Of a stretch of 46,609 nt of DNA, positions 32,741 to 41,548 are shown piece by piece. The stretch comes from Pedobacter cryoconitis. GTDB taxonomy: Bacteria > Bacteroidota > Bacteroidia > Sphingobacteriales > Sphingobacteriaceae. Positions within the stretch are counted from its first letter, which is position 1. Each line of letters begins with the position of its first letter. The notes beneath the pieces are model-generated. The model was not told the DNA's origin and made no database searches. It worked only from the letters and a program-made list of their open reading frames with translations. A program made the translations under genes and the position numbers. The stretch lies in contig NZ_QLLR01000039.1 in assembly GCF_003259615.1 (NCBI RefSeq), forward strand, positions 1 to 46,609, in the 5' to 3' direction.

Positions 32741-33916
32741 ATGAATCCGATATTCAATAATAGGCTGAAGCAGATAATTGAGAAATACGAAAATCTGATT
32801 AGCCGTAAAAATGTGGCCTATCCATACGGAAATGGAGTTTTTGAAAGGTATCAATACCCAATAATCACAGCCGAGCATACACCCTACTTTTGGAAATACG
32901 ATCTGGATACAGCTACCAATCCATATTTGATGGAAAGGTTTGGCATTAATGCCGCCTTTAACTCAGGTGCGCTAAAGGTTGATGGTAAATACCTGCTGGC
33001 AGTGAGAGTAGAAGGTAATGATAGAAAGTCATTCTTTGCGATTGCTGAAAGCCCTAATGGAATTGATGAATTTCGTTTCTGGGATGAACCTGTAGTCATT
33101 CCTCAGACCAGCGAGCCAGATACGAATGTCTATGATATACGCCTGGTGCAGCATGAAGACGGATGGATTTACGGTTTATTCTGTACGGAACGCCGGGACC
33201 CTGCAGCTCCCGAAGGAGATCAGTCGGCCGCAATTGCACAATGTGGTATTGTCAGGACTAAAGATCTGAAGCAATGGGAAAGACTGCCTGACTTGGTCAC
33301 ACCCTCCCCACAACAACGTAATGTTGTACTTCACCCTGAATTTGTAAATGGTAAATACGCTTTTTACACACGTCCGCAAGATAGCTTTATTGAGGCCGGA
33401 AAGGGTGGGGGAATTGGTTATGGCTTATCAGATCACATAGAAAATGCAGTGATACAACAGGAAACGGTGATCGATAAAAAGGTTTATCATACCGTATATG
33501 AAGCTAAAAATGGCCTGGGCCCGGCACCACTTAAAACTGAAAAGGGCTGGCTTCATCTGGCCCATGGTGTGAGGAATACCGCGGCAGGATTGCGTTATGT
33601 GCTGTATCTGTTTATGACAGATCTGAATGAGCTGACCAAAGTAATTTACAAACCGTCCGGTTATTTTCTGGCTCCCGAAAACGAAGAACGCATAGGTGAT
33701 GTAAGTAATGTGGTTTTTTCAAACGGATGGATTGCTGATGACGATGGCAAAGTCTTCATTTATTATGCCTCATCCGATAGCAGGATGCACGTTGCAGTGT
33801 CTTCAATTAATCAGCTCTTAGACTATGTAATCAATACGCCACAAGATAACCTGACTTCAGCAGCTTCAGTACAAACGGTGTTAGGCTTAGTCTCTAAAAA
33901 TAAACAGGTTATATAA
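32741..33916 (+). CDS. GH130 4-O-beta-D-mannosyl-D-glucose phosphorylase
   Basis: A 391-residue enzyme closely resembling Bacteroides fragilis mannosylglucose phosphorylase (GH130 subfamily 1). Shared segments include Tyr-Pro-Ile-Ile-Thr-Ala-Glu-His-Thr-Pro, Ala-Glu-Ser-Pro-Asn-Gly-Ile-Asp, Thr-Asn-Val-Tyr-Asp-Ile-Arg-Leu and Asp-Val-Ser-Asn-Val-Val-Phe-Ser-Asn-Gly-Trp. Asp132 matches the known general-acid Asp131. No signal peptide, so cytoplasmic. It splits mannosyl-beta-1,4-glucose with phosphate into mannose 1-phosphate and glucose, the step after the 2-epimerase encoded at 43234-44451. It forms an operon with the symporter and overlaps the convergent araC-type gene by 8 bp at the 3' end. 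Confidence 0.92.
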   Translation: MNPIFNNRLKQIIEKYENLISRKNVAYPYGNGVFERYQYPIITAEHTPYFWKYDLDTATNPYLMERFGINAAFNSGALKVDGKYLLAVRVEGNDRKSFFAIAESPNGIDEFRFWDEPVVIPQTSEPDTNVYDIRLVQHEDGWIYGLFCTERRDPAAPEGDQSAAIAQCGIVRTKDLKQWERLPDLVTPSPQQRNVVLHPEFVNGKYAFYTRPQDSFIEAGKGGGIGYGLSDHIENAVIQQETVIDKKVYHTVYEAKNGLGPAPLKTEKGWLHLAHGVRNTAAGLRYVLYLFMTDLNELTKVIYKPSGYFLAPENEERIGDVSNVVFSNGWIADDDGKVFIYYASSDSRMHVAVSSINQLLDYVINTPQDNLTSAASVQTVLGLVSKNKQVI

Positions 33917-34778
33917 AAATGATGTTCACATTGTAATCAGCCTTAAATTCTTTAGGCGTACATCCTTTTTTACTTTTAAAAGTGCGGTTGAAATTAGCCA
34001 TATTGTTAAAGCCGCACTTATAAGCTATTTCAGCAACAGAATGTGTCGTGTCAATCAGCATTCTGGAGACATGCCCCAAACGTATCTCGGTTAAACTTTC
34101 TATGAAGGTATAACCAGTACGCTTTTTTATAAACCTGCTGAATGAAGCTTCCGGCATGTTTGCGACTTTGGAAACCTCCATTAATGTAATCTGTCTGCTA
34201 AAGTTTGCATTCATAAATTCGAATACTTTTTCAATCCTGCGGCTATTGTAATTGAACTGTTCCAGGTTAAAAGTGGAGTCTGATAGCATGCGCATTTCCC
34301 TCGAATTGGAAAGCTCATGGAAGATAGAAAACAGCTCCAGTATAGAATCAAAACTGTTCATCTTGTTTAGCGCAATAAGCCTTGGTGCGATGTCCTTAAT
34401 CGTTTCCGTAGAAAAGAGCACTCCTCGTTTAGCCCCTTCAAACATCTTTCTTATCTGCGTAAGCTGGTTCCTTTTTAAAAATCGGTCGTCCAGCAGATCC
34501 TTATGGAATTGTATAGTGACCTCCTGAATCTCTCTGTTCTGGCAATTGTGATTAAACCAGCCATGGGAGAGATTAGAGCCTATAAATACCAGTTCATAGT
34601 CTGTAATCACGTCTATATGGTCTCCCACAATGCGTTTTGCCCCTGCCGCATTCAGGATCAGGTTTAATTCCATTTCGTCGTGATTGTGCAAAGGGAAATC
34701 AAATTCCTTCTTAATCCGCGAAAACATAGTGAAGCAGTCGTTCTGGGTTAAAGGGGTGATTTCTCTGACAATATCCAT
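33909..34778 (-). CDS. AraC-family regulator of the mannan locus
   Basis: A 289-residue regulator. An N-terminal cupin-like sensor domain has Phe-Pro-Leu-His-Asn-His-Asp-Glu-Met-Glu near residue 28. The C-terminal double helix-turn-helix (about 185-285) includes Met-Glu-Val-Ser-Lys-Val-Ala-Asn-Met-Pro-Glu-Ala-Ser-Phe-Ser-Arg and Val-Ala-Glu-Ile-Ala-Tyr-Lys-Cys-Gly-Phe-Asn-Asn. The ATG at 34778 is preferred over an in-frame TTG at 34784; a TAAATTTG box sits only 3 bp before it. The gene lies between the two mannan units, divergent from susC and convergent with the phosphorylase. It probably binds mannobiose or a related sugar and activates both promoters. Confidence 0.88.
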   Translation of the reverse strand: MDIVREITPLTQNDCFTMFSRIKKEFDFPLHNHDEMELNLILNAAGAKRIVGDHIDVITDYELVFIGSNLSHGWFNHNCQNREIQEVTIQFHKDLLDDRFLKRNQLTQIRKMFEGAKRGVLFSTETIKDIAPRLIALNKMNSFDSILELFSIFHELSNSREMRMLSDSTFNLEQFNYNSRRIEKVFEFMNANFSRQITLMEVSKVANMPEASFSRFIKKRTGYTFIESLTEIRLGHVSRMLIDTTHSVAEIAYKCGFNNMANFNRTFKSKKGCTPKEFKADYNVNIIFI

Positions 34779-34838
34779 TCTCAAATTTACAAATCCCTGA
34801 ATTAAAGACGCGGTTTATTAAAAATAATACCAGTATTA

Positions 34839-34948
34839 GTTAAAATAGTATCAGTTAAGATAGGGGTGGGAATACCATTTAACTACAGTAATGTATGTTT
34901 AAATGTTAAAATAGTATTAATGTTATGTTGCCTGGAACAATAATTTTG
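34839..34948 (+). promoter_or_regulatory. susC promoter region with repeated AraC operator motif
   Basis: The 17-mer GTTAAAATAGTATTAAT at 34905-34921 stands 19 bp before the -7 element TAATTTTG (34941-34948), the same geometry as at 30756-30799. A partial copy (first 13 bases) lies at 34839-34851 and an imperfect inverted copy at 34871-34883. No -33 TTTG box is visible, as expected for an activator-dependent promoter. Confidence 0.65.
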
Positions 34949-34987
34949 GATAATCAAATATAAATAACCTTTATAACGAATAAATTT

Positions 34988-37900
34988 ATGACAAGAGTTC
35001 TACGCTTAGCGTTGTGCTTATTGCTAATATTGTCGCCAGGCATTCTTTTAGCACAGCAACGAACCGTTTCCGGATCCGTTTATGACGATACCGGTGCCAC
35101 CATTCCGAATGTAACTATTGTGCTGAAAGGCACTTCCTCCAAAGTATCCAGCAATGCAGATGGAAAATTTACAATCAGCCTGCCTTCAGAAACCTCAGTT
35201 CTTGTATTTCATTACGTAGGGATGGATACCAGGGAGATTACTGTGAATGCAGGTGAACGTACGCTGCGTGTCGATCTGAAAAGTAATGCTAAAACCTTAG
35301 AGCAGGTTGTGGTAGTGGGGTATGGAACTATCAAAAAGAGCGACCTTACCGGTGCAGTATCCACTTTAAAAGGTAGTGAACTGAACCGTACGCCTGCATC
35401 TTCTGTAGATCAGCTGCTGCAAGGAAAGATTCCTGGTGTTCAGGTCATCGCCCCGGGCGGGCAGCCAGGAAGCGGCGCAACCATTCGTATCAGAGGTTCC
35501 AGTTCTTTAAACGGATCAAAAGACCCGCTTATGGTCGTAGATGGTTACCCATGGGGTGACGCAGGTCAGCTAAAGCAAATTAATCCCGAAGATATAGAAT
35601 CTATAGAAGTCCTGAAAGATGCTTCTTCAGCTGCAATTTATGGTTCCAGAGGAGCGAATGGAGTGATCATTGTGACTACCCGTAAAGGAGTTGCCGGGAA
35701 ACCAAGAATTTCATTTTCTTCCCTCAATACCATTTCCAGTCTTTCTGTGAAACCAGATTTATGGAGAGACGGCGCAGATCAGGCTATTTATGAAAACGAA
35801 GCTGCATTAACTGGTGGAACTCCTGCTGCTGAACTTCCTTACCTCGGCCAGGTGAGAAGCGGTGTTTACTTTCCTTCCATCGCCGAATTAAGAGGACTTG
35901 ACCCTAATAAACCGCAATGGCCCTATAACACGGATTGGCAGAAGCTGGTTTACCGTAACCCTTTTTCACAAAGTTATACGCTGAGTGCTGACGGAGGATC
36001 AGAAAATACAAAGTATTCCATTTCAGGTAACTACTATAAAGAAGAAGGACTGGCTATCAAAAATGACTATAACAAGTATACCAGCAGGCTAAACCTGGAG
36101 CAGAAATTAACCCCGGCAATTGTAGTTGGAACGAACGTAGTACTAGCTTATACCAGGAATAATGGCGGCGGATTAGGGATTACCCGTTCGCGGATCTTTC
36201 CAGCTTATGACGCAAATGGTAATTACTTCAGAACCAGCAACACAGATTACGGTAATCCGCTGGCATTGGCTAACGGGCTCCTGAATACCACAAAGACAGT
36301 CGATGTTTTAGGGACTATCTATGCTAACATTAAACTAACCAGCTGGTTGCAATTCAGAACACAGCTGAATTCAAAATTTGGAAACTCAGTCAATGATCAA
36401 TACGATCCTAATGGGGTAAGTCAGCGCGGTTTCGAAGCACAGGGCTATGGTTCGATAGATAACGCAAATTATTCAGAACTCTTAAATGAAAACTATTTTA
36501 CGGTAAATAAGACTTTTGGAACTATACATACAGTCAATTTCGTAGCAGGTTACTCTATTCAGAAAACCGAAAACAGGAGCAGCTCATTGATAGGCCGTCA
36601 GTTTGTGAACGACAATCTTCAGAACGAAGACCTTTCTACAGCCGCGAGTAAATCTATCACGAACGGGCTTTCAAGATTTGATCTTTCCTCTTTCTATGGA
36701 CGTGCGAATTACAGTTTACTGAACCGCTATCTATTTACACTGACTGCAAGGGCAGATGGCTCTACCAAATTCGGAGCAAATAATAAATGGGCTTATTTTC
36801 CTTCTGCGGCCGTTGCATGGAAACTGAATGAAGAAAACTTTATAAAATCGCTTAACCTTTTTTCTGAATTAAAATTAAGAGCAAGTTACGGGCTTACCGG
36901 TAATCAGGGAATCAGTCCTTACCAGACGCTTGACAGATTTGGTTCTGCACGGTACTTTACCGGCACAGGTTTCCAGACTGGTTTTGGTCCGGGACTGGCT
37001 GGCAGCAACAATGAACAAGGGTTAACAATTGTTGGAGGATTGGGAAATAATAGCCTGAAATGGGAGACTACCAGATCTCTGGACCTTGGTGTTGACCTGG
37101 GTATCATGGATCAGCGCTTTACGTTAACAGCCGATTATTATGTGAAAAACACAAAAGATTTACTCCGTTTAAAAACAATTGCTCCTTCAGCAGGCTATGA
37201 TCAGCAATGGATTAATGATGGCGAAATCAGCAACAAGGGGGTAGAACTAGGTTTAAATGCAAATATCATTCAAGGTAAAGACCTCAGCTGGACTGCAGGA
37301 GTGAACATGTCAAAAAACCGCAATAAAGTAGTTGCCATGGGAGAGAGTACAAGAATTGAAGTAGGTACCCTTTATGAATCCGTGCGACAAAGGATTAATA
37401 CATTCACAATCGGCCAGCCCATGTATTCTTATTTCGGATATAAGTCTGCAGGTATTATCCAAACCCTCCAGCAGGGGATAGCTGCGGGATTAACAGGCGC
37501 AGACGCGCAACCCGGAGAGATTAAATATGTGGACCTGAATGGTGACGGGGTAGTGAATGCAGATGATCGTACCATTATTGGGAATCCGAACCCTGACTTC
37601 ACTTACAGCTTTAATACCAGTGTGAAATATAAACAATTTGATTTTTCTCTCCAGTTATATGGTGTACAGGGAATTGATGTATTTGATTTTGCGAAGATGA
37701 CACCCAGCCGTCAGATTCTGAGGTGGACACCAGATAATCCAAGCACGGAATTTCCAAGAGCAAATAATTCAAGAGGTAACCGCGCATCGGACTTTTATAT
37801 TACCGATGGCTCTTTCTTAAGGATACAGAACGTCACGATCGGTTACAATTTCAAGCCGAACGTGATCAAAGGCGTTAAAAATCTGCGGCTGTTCCTATCC

Positions 37901-38029
37901 GGAAACAACCTTTACACTTTTACCAAATTCAATGCTGGATATGATCCTGAAGTTGGCGAGAATGGGATTAACGAAGGTGGCTATCCAAAAACAAGAGCAG
38001 TGTCCTTAGGACTTAATGTTGGATTTTAA
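34988..38029 (+). CDS. SusC/RagA-family TonB-linked outer membrane transporter
   Basis: A 1013-residue SusC-like protein. It has a signal peptide (1-22, ending Leu-Leu-Ala-Gln-Gln), a carboxypeptidase-regulatory-like domain (about 24-100), the SusC signature Val-Val-Val-Gly-Tyr-Gly-Thr-Ile-Lys-Lys-Ser-Asp-Leu-Thr-Gly (108-122), a plug domain (to about 230) and a beta-barrel ending in Phe. It pairs with the SusD encoded 15 bp downstream to import oligosaccharides in a TonB-dependent way. Context points to beta-manno-oligosaccharides. No N-terminal extension with a secretin/TonB signalling domain is present, so regulation is by the AraC protein rather than an anti-sigma factor. Confidence 0.93.
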   Translation: MTRVLRLALCLLLILSPGILLAQQRTVSGSVYDDTGATIPNVTIVLKGTSSKVSSNADGKFTISLPSETSVLVFHYVGMDTREITVNAGERTLRVDLKSNAKTLEQVVVVGYGTIKKSDLTGAVSTLKGSELNRTPASSVDQLLQGKIPGVQVIAPGGQPGSGATIRIRGSSSLNGSKDPLMVVDGYPWGDAGQLKQINPEDIESIEVLKDASSAAIYGSRGANGVIIVTTRKGVAGKPRISFSSLNTISSLSVKPDLWRDGADQAIYENEAALTGGTPAAELPYLGQVRSGVYFPSIAELRGLDPNKPQWPYNTDWQKLVYRNPFSQSYTLSADGGSENTKYSISGNYYKEEGLAIKNDYNKYTSRLNLEQKLTPAIVVGTNVVLAYTRNNGGGLGITRSRIFPAYDANGNYFRTSNTDYGNPLALANGLLNTTKTVDVLGTIYANIKLTSWLQFRTQLNSKFGNSVNDQYDPNGVSQRGFEAQGYGSIDNANYSELLNENYFTVNKTFGTIHTVNFVAGYSIQKTENRSSSLIGRQFVNDNLQNEDLSTAASKSITNGLSRFDLSSFYGRANYSLLNRYLFTLTARADGSTKFGANNKWAYFPSAAVAWKLNEENFIKSLNLFSELKLRASYGLTGNQGISPYQTLDRFGSARYFTGTGFQTGFGPGLAGSNNEQGLTIVGGLGNNSLKWETTRSLDLGVDLGIMDQRFTLTADYYVKNTKDLLRLKTIAPSAGYDQQWINDGEISNKGVELGLNANIIQGKDLSWTAGVNMSKNRNKVVAMGESTRIEVGTLYESVRQRINTFTIGQPMYSYFGYKSAGIIQTLQQGIAAGLTGADAQPGEIKYVDLNGDGVVNADDRTIIGNPNPDFTYSFNTSVKYKQFDFSLQLYGVQGIDVFDFAKMTPSRQILRWTPDNPSTEFPRANNSRGNRASDFYITDGSFLRIQNVTIGYNFKPNVIKGVKNLRLFLSGNNLYTFTKFNAGYDPEVGENGINEGGYPKTRAVSLGLNVGF

Positions 38030-38044
38030 TTAAAGACCGAAAAA

Positions 38045-39562
38045 ATGAATTACAGAAATTATATTTACAGTCTGTTGCTTGTTGCAATAATTGGCACAAG
38101 CAGTTGTACAAAGCTTGATGAAAAACCTTATGGTTTAACCAATACAGGATCCTTTTATAAAACTGCTGCAGATGCAAAATCGGCAGTTATCTATGCCTAT
38201 TCCATCCTGCCGGAAGTTGGCTATTATTCCAGGGGATATTATATTATTACTGAACTGCCTACGGAAAACCTCAGTCAGAAAGGTGATGCCGGAGTCTCAA
38301 ATTTTGAGCTTGATCAATTGCGCACTACTTCTACTAATTCAGACCTGGATAATATCTGGACTTATCTTTACAGAGGTATTTCACGTGCAAATGCAGTTAT
38401 TATCAATGTGCCGGGAATAGAAAATATGAGTGCGACAGATAAGAACCAGATCGTTGGAGAAGGCCATTTCTTACGGGCACTACATTATTTTAACCTGGTC
38501 CGTTTATTTGGAGAAGTACCTTTAAGAACAGAGACTCTTGCCGATGTATCTCAGATTCCTGCTGAAAAATCACCTGTATCTAAAGTTTATGATTTAATTA
38601 TCAGCGATCTTAAAAGTGCAGAAGAATTAATGCTGCCAGCTAAAAATGATGAAGGACGCGCCAATAAAGCAGCGGCCCAGGCACTCCTTGCTAAAGTTTA
38701 CCTGCAGCTTGCTTCTGCAAAAACTTCCAGCTCTCCAAAATATGAATTTGTTGCGGATGCGTCTGCTATGTATGATCAGGCTAAAATCTATGCTGGAAAA
38801 GTAATCAATGAGCAGTCGAATTTTGTATTCACCAATAATCTTCCAGACATCTGGAATACAGAAGTTTATAAGAAAACTGCTTCAGAGCATATTTTTGATG
38901 CTGCGGTAGACCGTACCGGGGAAATTGAAGGTAACTATTCAAAGCTGACCAATATGTTCCTTGCGGGAGACAGGCCAATGACCATTTTATATGATGCCAA
39001 TAATCCTGCCAGTGCCTCTATTAATATTGGCCAGGGATGGGGACATTTTCTAACCGAGGCAGCACATTACAATGGTTATCCTACAAACGATAAGCGGAAA
39101 TCCCAGCTTATCGTTTCTACCTATGTTAATGATGGTAAAGTCTATAACCTGGACATAGCCAGTAGTTCCAGACCGTTTAGCCGCAAGTTTATTGACCCAT
39201 TACGTATAGGAGATAAAACCAGTTGCAATTCACCTGTAATCCGTTATTCTGATATTCTATTGGTTTATGCAGAAGCAAGCGGGCCCACCGCAGATGGTTA
39301 TGCTGCTGTGAATAAAGTACGGTCAAGAGCTGGTTTAGGTATTTTAAATCCTGCACTGGGTTTACAGGAATTCAGGGATGCCGTGGTACTGGAGCGCTCC
39401 TGGGAACTGGCTTTTGAAGGCAATCGCTTGTTCGACCTGAGAAGAACGAATACGATGGAAAAAGTACTCGTACAGCAATATGGTAAAACCATTACCAGTG
39501 GAGCTTACTTCTTCCCGATTCCACAAAGAGAATTAGATACTAACCCTTTAATGAAACCGTAA
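38045..39562 (+). CDS. SusD/RagB-family surface glycan-binding lipoprotein
   Basis: A 505-residue lipoprotein with leader Met-Asn-Tyr-Arg-Asn...Gly-Thr-Ser-Ser-Cys (Cys21). It shows the usual SusD helical TPR-like core: Gly-Glu-Gly-His-Phe-Leu-Arg-Ala-Leu-His-Tyr-Phe-Asn-Leu-Val-Arg-Leu-Phe-Gly near 142-160, and near the C-terminus Glu-Arg-Ser-Trp-Glu-Leu-Ala-Phe-Glu-Gly-Asn-Arg-Leu-Phe-Asp-Leu-Arg-Arg, the conserved C-terminal helix. It forms the lid of the SusC channel. It overlaps the next gene by 1 bp (TAATG). Substrate specificity is taken from the enzymes of the operon. Confidence 0.93.
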   Translation: MNYRNYIYSLLLVAIIGTSSCTKLDEKPYGLTNTGSFYKTAADAKSAVIYAYSILPEVGYYSRGYYIITELPTENLSQKGDAGVSNFELDQLRTTSTNSDLDNIWTYLYRGISRANAVIINVPGIENMSATDKNQIVGEGHFLRALHYFNLVRLFGEVPLRTETLADVSQIPAEKSPVSKVYDLIISDLKSAEELMLPAKNDEGRANKAAAQALLAKVYLQLASAKTSSSPKYEFVADASAMYDQAKIYAGKVINEQSNFVFTNNLPDIWNTEVYKKTASEHIFDAAVDRTGEIEGNYSKLTNMFLAGDRPMTILYDANNPASASINIGQGWGHFLTEAAHYNGYPTNDKRKSQLIVSTYVNDGKVYNLDIASSSRPFSRKFIDPLRIGDKTSCNSPVIRYSDILLVYAEASGPTADGYAAVNKVRSRAGLGILNPALGLQEFRDAVVLERSWELAFEGNRLFDLRRTNTMEKVLVQQYGKTITSGAYFFPIPQRELDTNPLMKP

Positions 39563-40485
39563 TGAAGACTACAAAAATATATAGTTGCCTGGTTATATCC
39601 CTTATCGCAATAGCTTTACTTAGCGGCTGCAGAAAAGATCCTTATAATGGGGTCACCAGCAACGAACGTTCTATTGAAGCATTTACCCTCGCAAGCGGAC
39701 AAATTGGTCCGGCAATTATTGACCGCACAGCCGGAGTGGTGAAAATAAATGTACTGATTCAGCAGGGGACTGACCTGACTAAAATAATTCCCACAGTTCA
39801 ATCCTCTTATAAAGCGCAACTGAGTCCTGCTTCTGGTGAAGCAGTTAGTTTTGCTACTAACAATGAAACTACTTATAAAGTAACAGCTGAATCCGGAGAA
39901 ACGCGTGAATGGAAGGTCCAGCTTATCCCTTTCGTAGAAACCCTGCTGGGAACCTATGATGTTAAAGGGCTGATGGTTTATGGTGGTACAGGTGTGGAAT
40001 ATGGCGGAGGTGGTGTTATTGGCCTTCAAACTAAACCTGTGTGGCCTGCTGCAGGACCAGCAGCAGAGTTGGATAACGTCCTTACTTTTACTTATTCAGG
40101 CTCAACTGCAGATGGGAAAACATACGGTACCATTACCAATGATGCCGGGGCTGACGGTTTGTATGCCAACTTTTTATTTACAAGTACACCGCAAACAGAC
40201 GTAAATAACTTTTACCGGAAAATTCCAAAAGGTAATGGGAAATGGAGCCGCGACTATACGGCAAATACGGTTACTTTTACTTTTGCGGACGAAACCACTA
40301 CAGTTGGCACCTTTGCAGGCGCAGGCACTGAATCCCTCGGAAATGGACTTACTAAAACAATTGCTGATCAGGCTTTTGTATTCACCTTAAATGGTGTAGA
40401 TAACTATGGCGCTATCTATTCTGATTACGATAAGATTGTTTCACATCCGCGTAAATACTGGATCGATGTTAAAAAAAGAAATTAA
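39562..40485 (+). CDS. surface glycan-binding lipoprotein (DUF5018-like)
   Basis: A 307-residue lipoprotein (lipobox Leu-Leu-Ser-Gly-Cys, Cys23). Residues 33-122 form a DUF5018-like Ig domain (Ile-Glu-Ala-Phe-Thr-Leu..., Leu-Ser-Pro-Ala-Ser-Gly, Tyr-Lys-Val-Thr-Ala-Glu-Ser-Gly). The C-terminal 180 residues are Gly/Thr-rich and beta-rich, with many aromatics. In SusC/D loci the gene in this position usually encodes an accessory surface glycan-binding protein, here presumably for mannan. There is no enzyme motif. It is translationally coupled to SusD and 21 bp upstream of the mannanase. Confidence 0.8.
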   Translation: MKTTKIYSCLVISLIAIALLSGCRKDPYNGVTSNERSIEAFTLASGQIGPAIIDRTAGVVKINVLIQQGTDLTKIIPTVQSSYKAQLSPASGEAVSFATNNETTYKVTAESGETREWKVQLIPFVETLLGTYDVKGLMVYGGTGVEYGGGGVIGLQTKPVWPAAGPAAELDNVLTFTYSGSTADGKTYGTITNDAGADGLYANFLFTSTPQTDVNNFYRKIPKGNGKWSRDYTANTVTFTFADETTTVGTFAGAGTESLGNGLTKTIADQAFVFTLNGVDNYGAIYSDYDKIVSHPRKYWIDVKKRN

Positions 40486-40506
40486 TACGGACAACAACTA
40501 AAATAT

Positions 40507-41547
40507 ATGAAGATGAACAAGTCAATTTTTAACCTGCTGCTGAGCCTGACTCTGCTTTCTTTCATTTCCTGTAAAGCAAAAGGGGCAGAGGAACCTGTTA
40601 TCTCACCAGCAGATCCTGTTGAAGTATTACCGAATACACCATTTAAAACGCTGAATTATTTATATCGCATTTCCGGCAAAAAGACAATGGCAGGAATACA
40701 TAACCGGGAACCGAATGCTACGCCTGCCCGGTGGACAAATGAAGTATTTACGGTAACCGGTAAATACCCGGCTTTATGGAGCGGTGATTTTCTGTTTCAG
40801 GCAGAGAACATCAATAACAGGCAGCTCATGATCGATGAAGCTAAAAAACAGTGGAAACAAGGTGCTGTAGTGAACATCATGTGGCATTCCTGTAACCCGG
40901 CATTGAATGAACCCTGTGCTTGGGATGATGGTAAAGGGGTGCTGAGTAAAATGACCGATGCCCAGTTTAATGACCTGCTGACTGAAGGTACAACCGTAAA
41001 CCTTAAATGGAAGAAAATGATGGACGACGTTGCAGTTTACTTGCAGCAGCTTAAAGATTCAGGTGTTGAAGTCCTTTTCAGGCCATTGCACGAAATGAAC
41101 CAGGGTAAATTCTGGTGGGGCGGTCGTCCGGGTATCAATGGTACTGCTAAGTTATACCGGATGACCCACGATTATATGAAAAATACCAAGGGACTCTCCA
41201 ACCTGATCTGGGTATGGGATATGCAGGATTTCGGCACTTTAAAAGCTGATCTGGATAGCTATAATCCTGGAGCCGCTTATTGGGATGTAGCAGCCCTTGA
41301 CATTTATGACGGCAGCGGGTATACAGCCGCTAAATATAAAGCGATGGTTGATATTGCTGCAGGCAAACCTATAGCTATAGGGGAATGTGAGAAACTCCCT
41401 ACGGTACAACAGCTGCTGGAACAACCTAAATGGACATTTTTTATGGGCTGGTCTGAATTGCAATTTGAGAAGAATACGACTGCAGAAATCAAAACGCTGC
41501 ATAGTGCTCCGAATGTGGTTATGCTGGATCAGATGAAAGGTTGGTAA
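40507..41547 (+). CDS. GH26 endo-beta-1,4-mannanase lipoprotein
   Basis: A 346-residue GH26 enzyme. A lipoprotein leader (Phe-Ile-Ser-Cys, Cys22) places it on a membrane, probably the cell surface. GH26 hallmarks are Gly-Ile-His-Asn-Arg-Glu near 63-68, Trp-His-Ser-Cys-Asn near 126, Phe-Arg-Pro-Leu-His-Glu-Met-Asn (Glu196, acid/base), Phe-Trp-Trp-Gly (202-205) and Ile-Gly-Glu-Cys-Glu (Glu293, nucleophile). It cuts beta-mannan into oligosaccharides or mannobiose. No carbohydrate-binding module is attached. It ends 1 bp before the next glycosidase gene. Confidence 0.92.
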   Translation: MKMNKSIFNLLLSLTLLSFISCKAKGAEEPVISPADPVEVLPNTPFKTLNYLYRISGKKTMAGIHNREPNATPARWTNEVFTVTGKYPALWSGDFLFQAENINNRQLMIDEAKKQWKQGAVVNIMWHSCNPALNEPCAWDDGKGVLSKMTDAQFNDLLTEGTTVNLKWKKMMDDVAVYLQQLKDSGVEVLFRPLHEMNQGKFWWGGRPGINGTAKLYRMTHDYMKNTKGLSNLIWVWDMQDFGTLKADLDSYNPGAAYWDVAALDIYDGSGYTAAKYKAMVDIAAGKPIAIGECEKLPTVQQLLEQPKWTFFMGWSELQFEKNTTAEIKTLHSAPNVVMLDQMKGW

Positions 41548-41548
41548 G

